DNA of 5,723 nucleotides from an uncultured Collinsella sp. (GTDB lineage Bacteria; Actinomycetota; Coriobacteriia; Coriobacteriales; Coriobacteriaceae), in NCBI GenBank assembly GCA_905198825.1, contig CAJKEF010000088.1, positions 1 through 5,723 on the forward strand, in the 5' to 3' direction. Below the pieces are notes generated by a model. The model had not been told where the DNA came from. It did not search any database and worked only from the letters and a program-made list of their open reading frames with translations. Numbering within the stretch: position 1 is the first letter of the stretch; every line of letters starts with the position of its first letter. Of this stretch, positions 1 to 4,007 are shown piece by piece. The position numbers and the translations under genes were made by a program.

Positions 1-1803
1 GAGGGCGGAGGCGAGCTGGCAAAGCAGCTGCTGCGCGACACCTACGATGTCGCCTATCCCGGCGTCGTGGCCATCTACCTCACGGGTGCTCCGCGCCCCG
101 GCGTCGGCCCGCACGACGTGGCGCTCGCCATCATCCGCGCCGTCTTTGCCAAGGGCTACGTTAAGAACAAGGTCATGGAGTTTGTGGGCCCCGGCATCGC
201 GAGCATGACGACTGACTACCGCAACGGCGTCGACGTCATGACTACCGAGACCACCTGCCTTTCCTCCATCTGGGCAACTGACGAGGACACGCACGCATTC
301 CTGGCCATGCACGGCCGCGGCGACGACTACCGCGAGCTCAAGCCCGCCGATGTCGCCTACTACGACAGCTGCGTCGAGGTCGATCTGTCGAGCATCAAGC
401 CCATGATCGCGCTGCCGTTCCATCCTTCCAACGGCTTTGAGATCGAGGAGCTCAACGAGAATCTCGAGGACATCCTGCACGAGGTGGAACTCGAGGCCGC
501 CAAGATCGGCGAGGGCAAGACGCACTTTAGCCTGCTCGACAAGATCGTCGACGGCAAGCTGCACGTGCAGCAGGGCGTTATCGCCGGCTGCTCGGGCGGC
601 AACTACGACTCCGTGGTCCAGGCTGCCCGCGTGCTCAAGGGCGCCAACACCGGCTGCGGCGAGTTTTCGCTGTCGGTCTATCCCACAAGCCAGCCCGTGG
701 CGCTCGAGCTCACGCGCCGTGGCTACATTTACGACCTTATGGAGGCCGGTGCGATCGTGCGCACGGCGTTCTGCGGCCCGTGCTTTGGCGCCGGCGACAC
801 GCCCGCCAACAACGGCCTTTCGATCCGCCACACCACGCGCAACTTCCCCAACCGCGAGGGTTCCAAGCCGGGTAATGGCCAGCTGAGCGCCGTGGCCCTG
901 ATGGACGCCCGCTCCATTGCAGCGACGGCTGCCAACGGCGGCGTCCTGACGCCGGCGACCGACCTGCCCGAGGAGACTTGGGACGAGGCCTGCGAGTACA
1001 CCTTTGACGACGCGCCGTACAAAAAGCGCGTGTACTGGGGCTTTGGCAAGGCGGAGCCGGCCGACGAGCTGGTCGAGGGCCCCAACATCAAGCCGTGGCC
1101 CGCGATGGAACCGCTCGGCGACGATATCCTGCTCAAGGTGTGCTCCAAGATCATGGACCCGGTTACCACGACCGACGAGCTCATCCCCTCGGGCGAGACG
1201 AGCTCCTTCCGCTCCAACCCGCTGGGTCTGGCCGAGTTTACGCTCAGCCGCCGCGATCCGGCCTACGTGGGTCGCTCCAAGGAGGTCGACGCCGTGGAGA
1301 AGCGCCGCGTTGCCGGCGAGGCAGCAGGCGACCTGGCGGCACTCGATGCCGAGCTTGCCGACGTGTTTGAGGCACTGGTCAGCGCGGGTGTAGCGGCCGA
1401 TGCCAAGGCGACCGAGTACGGTTCCATGCTCTACGCCAAGAAGCCTGGTGACGGTTCTGCCCGCGAGCAGGCCGCGAGCTGCCAGCGCGTGATTGGCGGC
1501 CTGGCCAACATCGTCCACGAGTACGCCGCCAAGCGCTATCGCTCCAACGTGATGAACTGGGGCATGGTGCCCTTCCAGATGGAGGCCGAGCCCAACTTTG
1601 AGGTGGGCGACTACGTCTTTGTGCCGGGTATCCGCGCCGCGCTCGATGGTGACCTGAAGAACATCGCTGCCTACGTGGTACGTGCCGAAGGTGCGGTCGA
1701 GCAGATTGAGCTCTACATTGCCGATATGACGGCAGAGGAGCGTGCCATCGTCAAGGCCGGCTGCCTGATCAACTACAACAAGTTCAAGGCCGCTGCCGAG
1801 TAA
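1..1803 (+). CDS. Aconitase-superfamily hydratase (5' end outside window)
   Basis: The reading frame is open from base 1 to a TAA at 1801-1803. GTG 67 is internal, because homologous sequence continues upstream of it. Numbering from base 1, the three [4Fe-4S] cysteine ligands are C197 (in GCSGGNYD) and C258/C261 (in FCGPCFG), with spacing close to mitochondrial aconitase. R280 and R285 in TRNFPNRE match the substrate-binding arginine region. The C-terminal swivel domain carries GDGSAREQAA (483-492), the counterpart of the aconitase GEGSSREHAA loop: the first serine (S486) is kept and the second is alanine (A487). By alignment from memory about 160-180 residues, including the DSHT region, are missing, giving a full length near 760-780, like mitochondrial-type aconitase or E. 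coli YbhJ. Such cytoplasmic enzymes reversibly dehydrate and rehydrate hydroxy-acids. Citrate/isocitrate is only one possible substrate, so 'hydratase' is safer than 'aconitase'. A strong stem follows 19 bp after the stop. Confidence 0.9.
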   Translation, partial: EGGGELAKQLLRDTYDVAYPGVVAIYLTGAPRPGVGPHDVALAIIRAVFAKGYVKNKVMEFVGPGIASMTTDYRNGVDVMTTETTCLSSIWATDEDTHAFLAMHGRGDDYRELKPADVAYYDSCVEVDLSSIKPMIALPFHPSNGFEIEELNENLEDILHEVELEAAKIGEGKTHFSLLDKIVDGKLHVQQGVIAGCSGGNYDSVVQAARVLKGANTGCGEFSLSVYPTSQPVALELTRRGYIYDLMEAGAIVRTAFCGPCFGAGDTPANNGLSIRHTTRNFPNREGSKPGNGQLSAVALMDARSIAATAANGGVLTPATDLPEETWDEACEYTFDDAPYKKRVYWGFGKAEPADELVEGPNIKPWPAMEPLGDDILLKVCSKIMDPVTTTDELIPSGETSSFRSNPLGLAEFTLSRRDPAYVGRSKEVDAVEKRRVAGEAAGDLAALDAELADVFEALVSAGVAADAKATEYGSMLYAKKPGDGSAREQAASCQRVIGGLANIVHEYAAKRYRSNVMNWGMVPFQMEAEPNFEVGDYVFVPGIRAALDGDLKNIAAYVVRAEGAVEQIELYIADMTAEERAIVKAGCLINYNKFKAAAE

Positions 1804-1814
1804 CTCTGCTGTAC

Positions 1815-1886
1815 GCCCCTGCCACACCTTTCCCTCGTGCTCACGCGCTTCGCGAGGGTCGCCCGAGGGAAAGGTGTGTCCGGGGC
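1815..1886. terminator. Strong stem-loop after the hydratase gene, probable terminator
   Basis: The arms CACACCTTTCCCTCG (1823-1837) and CGAGGGAAAGGTGTG (1864-1878) are perfectly complementary over 15 bp. Outside them GCCCC (1815-1819) can also pair with GGGGC (1882-1886). The loop contains CGCG-CTT-CGCG (1844-1854), a second small hairpin. A second CGAGGG (1853-1858) could compete with 1864-1869 for the left arm. No T-run follows, so this is not a classical intrinsic terminator. The position directly after the stop codon and the stem length suggest transcription termination or 3'-end protection, possibly in both directions. Confidence 0.6.
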
Positions 1887-1941
1887 TACCGCGACGTTCT
1901 CATTGGGTCTTGAGGGACGCTAATAAATAGACCTGCTTGAT

Positions 1942-1974
1942 GCCGCCTCTTTTTATTGGCGCGGCTTCTTTGTT
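1942..1974 (+). terminator. Weak terminator-like hairpin with T-rich tail
   Basis: GCCGC (1942-1946) pairs with GCGGC (1961-1965) across a T-rich 14-base loop, and TTCTTTGTT follows. The stem is only 5 bp, so it is marginal alone. It lies downstream of the larger stem at 1823-1878 and could be a back-up stop for hydratase transcription. The right arm and tail overlap a 13-bp sequence that recurs at 2887-2899, so the hairpin may simply be part of a repeat. Confidence 0.3.
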
Positions 1975-1976
1975 GG

Positions 1977-2011
1977 ACCACCACAATGGGGACAGGCACC
2001 TTTGTGGTGGT
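1977..2011 (+). repeat. 35-bp palindromic repeat, copy 1
   Basis: The arms ACCACCACAA (1977-1986) and TTGTGGTGGT (2002-2011) are perfectly complementary and enclose a core that reads GGGGACAGGCACC on the plus strand. The same 35-bp unit occurs at 2845-2879 (inverted) and 3649-3683 (same orientation as this one). It lies 54 bp beyond the 3' end of the minus-strand gene 2066-2734. The form, a short extragenic palindrome with a conserved core, is like REP elements or very small MITEs. I recall similar GGGGACAGGCACC-type repeats in several bacterial groups. It may act as a 3'-end hairpin for the neighbouring gene. No transposase is present. Confidence 0.8.
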
Positions 2012-2065
2012 GGGGGGCGAGCTCGATGTTGCCGTGCTCGTTGAACGACATTCTAATGAGCGTCT

Positions 2066-2734
2066 CTACAGGATTTCATCTGGGCTGGCGGGCTTGGTTG
2101 TTTTGGGGATGCCGAGTTTGGATGACGCGAAATCGTCAACATTGTCCTTAATTCCGTCTTTGGTGTAGACAGTGACCATATAGGTGCTGTGTCCGAATTC
2201 GCCCTTGTCGCGTGTTGCCCAGGCATCCCAGTAGGCGGCCCCGTTTCGCCCTTTGATTTTTCCGACACGGCGGAGTTCTGTTCGCTTTAATTTCTGGTTG
2301 CTATAGATGGTTCGACCGGCCTCCTCGGTGAGCCCGCACTGTCCAAGCATCTTGTCGAGGACTTGGTTCATGTGGCGCTCATCGGTGTTTGGTGCGTAGT
2401 CGTAGGCGAGGGTGATGGAGTCAAGGGGCTGGTCGTCGATCAGATAATTCATTGTCTGAGGTTCGAGGCAGAAATAAGGAGAGCATCCGTCGACCTTGCC
2501 GAGCAACGGTAACTTGGACTGCCAACTTCCGGTGGGAATTGCATATTCGTAGAACACGCCACGGCAGACAAAGGAGAGCGAGGTGGCACGCGAGCCGGCG
2601 TCGATCATCCCGCAAAGATCGAAGGGCGAGGCGATACCAAAAGAAAAGGGCGTGATGACGATAAGGAAGAGCATCACGATGGGTATGGCGAGAATGGCGA
2701 TGACGTTGCGACCGGTGGAATGAGACGGCTTCAT
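2066..2734 (-). CDS. Unknown membrane-anchored protein with cysteine-containing outer domain
   Basis: I do not recognise a family. The gene encodes 222 residues and ends in TAG. ATG at 2734-2732 is chosen because GAGGAG (2745-2740) lies 5 bases before it; an upstream in-frame TTG at 2752 lacks this support. The N-terminus has K2, H5 and R9, then an uninterrupted hydrophobic stretch at about 11-35, fitting an N-in signal anchor or an uncleaved signal peptide. No lipobox is seen. The remaining ~187 residues would lie outside the membrane and hold five cysteines (C41, C57, C84, C89, C133), two in DGCSPYFC. The C-terminal third is rich in lysine, arginine and aspartate. It is transcribed away from the gene at 2969-3640, and both its sides carry the 35-bp palindrome in opposite orientation. 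Codons look less G/C-biased at third positions than in the flanking hydratase and clpB, which may mean weak expression or acquisition. Confidence 0.75.
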   Translation of the reverse strand: MKPSHSTGRNVIAILAIPIVMLFLIVITPFSFGIASPFDLCGMIDAGSRATSLSFVCRGVFYEYAIPTGSWQSKLPLLGKVDGCSPYFCLEPQTMNYLIDDQPLDSITLAYDYAPNTDERHMNQVLDKMLGQCGLTEEAGRTIYSNQKLKRTELRRVGKIKGRNGAAYWDAWATRDKGEFGHSTYMVTVYTKDGIKDNVDDFASSKLGIPKTTKPASPDEIL

Positions 2735-2739
2735 ATGCG

Positions 2740-2745
2740 CTCCTC
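2740..2745 (-). promoter_or_regulatory. Ribosome binding site that fixes the start of the minus-strand gene
   Basis: On the minus strand GAGGAG is followed by a 5-base spacer and ATG (2734-2732). This favours the ATG over the in-frame TTG 18 bases upstream, which would place the Shine-Dalgarno sequence inside the coding region. Confidence 0.7.
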
Positions 2746-2844
2746 GAGACAAAGAGCTGTTGAGGATAGGCAGAAATGGATATGTTCAGAGAACAATTCA
2801 AGTTTAATCTCATGGCGTGAGATGGTCGACCGTTAGCGTCGAAA

Positions 2845-2879
2845 ACCACCACAAAGGTGCCTGTCCCCTTTGTGGTGGT
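2845..2879 (-). repeat. 35-bp palindromic repeat, copy 2 (inverted)
   Basis: The arms ACCACCACAAA (2845-2855) and TTTGTGGTGGT (2869-2879) are perfectly complementary over 11 bp. The core reads GGTGCCTGTCCCC on the plus strand, the reverse of copies 1 and 3. It lies between the two divergent unknown genes, 110 bp from the start of the minus-strand gene and 89 bp from the start of the plus-strand gene. In this position it could affect expression of either gene. It differs from copy 1 at a single base when both are read in the same direction. Confidence 0.85.
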
Positions 2880-2898
2880 GGGGAGCGCGCGGCTTCTT

Positions 2899-2927
2899 TT
2901 GGTAATAGTGTTAGCTGGCGGTATCAT
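2899..2927 (+). promoter_or_regulatory. Candidate sigma-70-type promoter for the gene at 2969
   Basis: TTGGTA (2899-2904) and TATCAT (2922-2927) are separated by 17 bp and match the -35 and -10 consensus at 4/6 and 5/6 positions. Transcription would begin near 2934 and give a leader of about 35 bases before GTG 2969. The -35 box starts at the last base of the 13-bp repeat at 2887-2899. This is found by eye only. Confidence 0.35.
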
Positions 2928-2955
2928 TAGTGCAGGTGGCGAAGGTTTGCATTGT

Positions 2956-2961
2956 GAGGTG
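2956..2961 (+). promoter_or_regulatory. Ribosome binding site that supports the GTG start at 2969
   Basis: GAGGTG is followed by a 7-base spacer and GTG 2969-2971. A competing GTG at 2954 has a weaker GAAGG (2941-2945) upstream. GTG 2930 and 2936 have no convincing Shine-Dalgarno sequence. Confidence 0.55.
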
Positions 2962-2968
2962 TTTTGCC

Positions 2969-3640
2969 GTGAGCTGTCCTGGCCGTATTGGATTGATTGT
3001 CTTGGCGCTTGCGATCGCTGTGGTTGGCGCGGGCGCTGTCGGTATGGCATTTCTACCTGCTGCGGTGACGGAGTCGGTGGTCAAGCCTGTGACTCAATCT
3101 GTCGAACTTCTGACCGGCGACGACAAGCCCGAGACCATTACCGTTGATTTTGATGAGCAGCCGGCTGTGCTGGGTATTAGCAATTATCCGCACATTCAGC
3201 TTGGGGCCATGCGCTATACCACGGATTCAAGCCTGATCGATAGGGCGTCCGAGCTGCTCAAGGGCAAAGCCTTTAAGCGTTGGTACGGATATGCGTCCTA
3301 TCGGGCAAAAGCGAACGACATGGTTGGCGGATGCCACTCTTCCATCGAGCTGGACACTGCGAACGGCGCAAAGTTATGTGATGTCTCGTACGATCCGGGT
3401 TACGGGGGCAATGAGGGTCCGGGCATCTACATCATGGCCGGCGATGCGGCCTATGTCATGGAGGGCGACCAGACCGAGCTCAACGTTTTTATGGGCCAGT
3501 GTATCCAAGATGCCTATAAACAGACCTGCTTGCCCGACCCACAGACTGCACGCGATAGTGGGTCTGCCCGTACATGGCTGTTCGAGGATGAGATGCCCTG
3601 GACCGTCGAATCGGGAAGTACGGGTTCGGCGAAGGAGTAG
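2969..3640 (+). CDS. Unknown exported or membrane-anchored protein
   Basis: I do not recognise a family. From GTG 2969 the product has 223 residues and ends in TAG. Starts at 2954 or 2930 would add 5 or 13 residues. The N-terminus is short and carries R6, followed by a hydrophobic, Ala/Val/Gly-rich segment at about 7-30. That fits a signal anchor, or a signal peptide with possible cleavage after the LPAA region. Residues 31-60 are a polar linker, and the rest is a soluble domain with four cysteines (C122, C137, C178, C187), enough for two disulfides outside the cell, plus a Gly/Tyr-rich stretch at 141-154. The gene diverges from the one at 2066-2734, whose product has almost the same length and architecture but no sequence similarity I can trust beyond a shared GQC. 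A candidate promoter lies at 2899-2927, and a 35-bp palindrome begins 9 bp after the stop and may form its 3' hairpin. Confidence 0.72.
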   Translation: MSCPGRIGLIVLALAIAVVGAGAVGMAFLPAAVTESVVKPVTQSVELLTGDDKPETITVDFDEQPAVLGISNYPHIQLGAMRYTTDSSLIDRASELLKGKAFKRWYGYASYRAKANDMVGGCHSSIELDTANGAKLCDVSYDPGYGGNEGPGIYIMAGDAAYVMEGDQTELNVFMGQCIQDAYKQTCLPDPQTARDSGSARTWLFEDEMPWTVESGSTGSAKE

Positions 3641-3648
3641 AGACCGCG

Positions 3649-3683
3649 ACCACCACAAGGGGGATAGGCACCTTTGTGGTAGT
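3649..3683 (+). repeat. 35-bp palindromic repeat, copy 3 (diverged)
   Basis: The arms ACCACCACAA (3649-3658) and TTGTGGTAGT (3674-3683) are complementary at 9 of 10 positions. The core reads GGGGATAGGCACC, with T where copies 1 and 2 have C. It has the same orientation and length as copy 1 and starts 9 bp after the stop of the gene at 2969-3640. The changes suggest an older or less constrained copy. Confidence 0.75.
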
Positions 3684-3693
3684 TCTCGGCTTG

Positions 3694-3748
3694 TCTCGAT
3701 TTGTAACATCTTGGCCGCTAAAAGTGGGTCTGGTGTTACAGATTGAGA
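3694..3748. repeat. 55-bp inverted-repeat unit A
   Basis: TCTCGATTTGTAACA (3694-3708) faces TGTTACAGATTGAGA (3734-3748) across 25 bases. The two mismatching positions would both be G-U pairs in RNA. Inside, CCGC (3715-3718) can pair with GTGG (3724-3727) around a TAAAA loop. Unit B at 3775-3829 has the same total length and spacing. Confidence 0.7.
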
Positions 3749-3774
3749 TTTTCGATTCGGGTGTCTTCTGTTCG

Positions 3775-3829
3775 TCTCGATCTGTAACATCTGGAGCCGG
3801 AAACGGTCGATAGATGTTACAGATCGAGA
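3775..3829. repeat. 55-bp inverted-repeat unit B
   Basis: The outer stem is perfect over 18 bp: TCTCGATCTGTAACATCT (3775-3792) with its complement at 3812-3829. Inside, GCCG (3796-3799) and CGGT (3804-3807) form a small stem closed by a GAAA loop, a GNRA-type tetraloop. It begins 81 bp after unit A and shares its geometry. Function is unknown: it could be a mobile palindromic repeat, a paired operator or a structured RNA. No T-run follows, so an intrinsic terminator is unlikely. Confidence 0.75.
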
Positions 3830-3892
3830 TAGTGAGGGGACGAGGCCGCAGCGGGTGAGCGTGCGTGCCCCCTATCTCTTAATCACTCATAA

Positions 3893-3930
3893 AATCTTAT
3901 ATATAGAGACTTAGATTTATGTATAAGATT
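3893..3930. promoter_or_regulatory. AT-rich inverted repeat upstream of clpB, possible promoter/operator
   Basis: The arms at 3893-3905 (AATCTTATATATA) and 3918-3930 (TATGTATAAGATT) are complementary at 12 of 13 positions with a 12-base spacer. It is the only strongly AT-rich patch before clpB and contains TATAAG (3922-3927), which resembles a -10 box, though I find no good -35 partner. It ends 77 bp before the clpB start. It resembles neither HAIR (the HspR site) nor CIRCE (the HrcA site). Confidence 0.4.
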
Positions 3931-3968
3931 GTACAAAGCTGGCAACAATACTTCTCGAACAACGTGAA

Positions 3969-3986
3969 GCCGCCCCGTAGGGCGGC
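3969..3986 (+). promoter_or_regulatory. GC hairpin in the clpB leader
   Basis: GCCGCCC (3969-3975) pairs perfectly with GGGCGGC (3980-3986) around a CGTA loop. The overlapping GGGCGGCCGCCC (3980-3991) is itself a palindrome, so two folds compete. The Shine-Dalgarno sequence GAGGTGAT (3997-4004) starts only 10 bases after the hairpin and the start codon 21 bases after it. It may tune translation or mRNA stability, but it does not sequester the Shine-Dalgarno sequence directly. Confidence 0.45.
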
Positions 3987-4007
3987 CGCCCCAAGAGAGG
4001 TGATTCC

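Larger units (their letters stand above)
3641..4007. other. Non-coding gap before clpB, rich in inverted repeats
   Basis: No credible gene is seen in these 367 bases. In order it holds the third 35-bp palindrome, two 55-bp inverted-repeat units, a GC-rich stretch without visible structure (about 3836-3872), an AT-rich inverted repeat (3893-3930), a GC hairpin (3969-3986) and the clpB ribosome binding site. Short reading frames crossing it are driven by the repeats. Confidence 0.75.

Noticed and set aside
67..69. GTG as the start of the hydratase gene
   Set aside because: The 22 codons before it are in frame and fit the aconitase fold (Gly-rich helix before the YPGVVAIYLTG strand), and the Fe-S cysteines lie about 160 residues too close to this start for a complete enzyme.
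1901..1906. CTTGAG as a half of an HspR (HAIR) site
   Set aside because: No ACTCAAG partner follows at the required 7-base spacing, and it is far from clpB.
1956..2168. 70-codon plus-strand frame over palindrome copy 1
   Set aside because: It reads through a repeat and into the antisense of the 2066-2734 gene, has no good ribosome binding site, and resembles no protein.
2421..3050. 209-codon minus-strand frame overlapping both unknown genes
   Set aside because: It crosses the divergent promoter region and palindrome copy 2, and its composition is rich in Arg, Ser, Pro and His, as expected of an out-of-frame shadow. The gene ending at 2066 has a membrane segment and a well-placed ribosome binding site instead.
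1977..3683. CRISPR array made of the three 35-bp repeats
   Set aside because: The copies are about 800 bp apart, alternate in orientation and enclose protein-coding genes. No regularly spaced short spacers and no cas genes are present.
3374..3790. 138-codon minus-strand frame opposite the end of the gene at 2969-3640
   Set aside because: It starts inside the 55-bp repeat units, where repeated motifs generate the recurring LQIET residues, and continues as antisense of the annotated gene.
3695..3829. The 55-bp units as intrinsic terminators
   Set aside because: Neither stem is followed by a T-run, and the 25-base gap between half-sites is long for a terminator loop. A repeat or operator/RNA structure explains them better.
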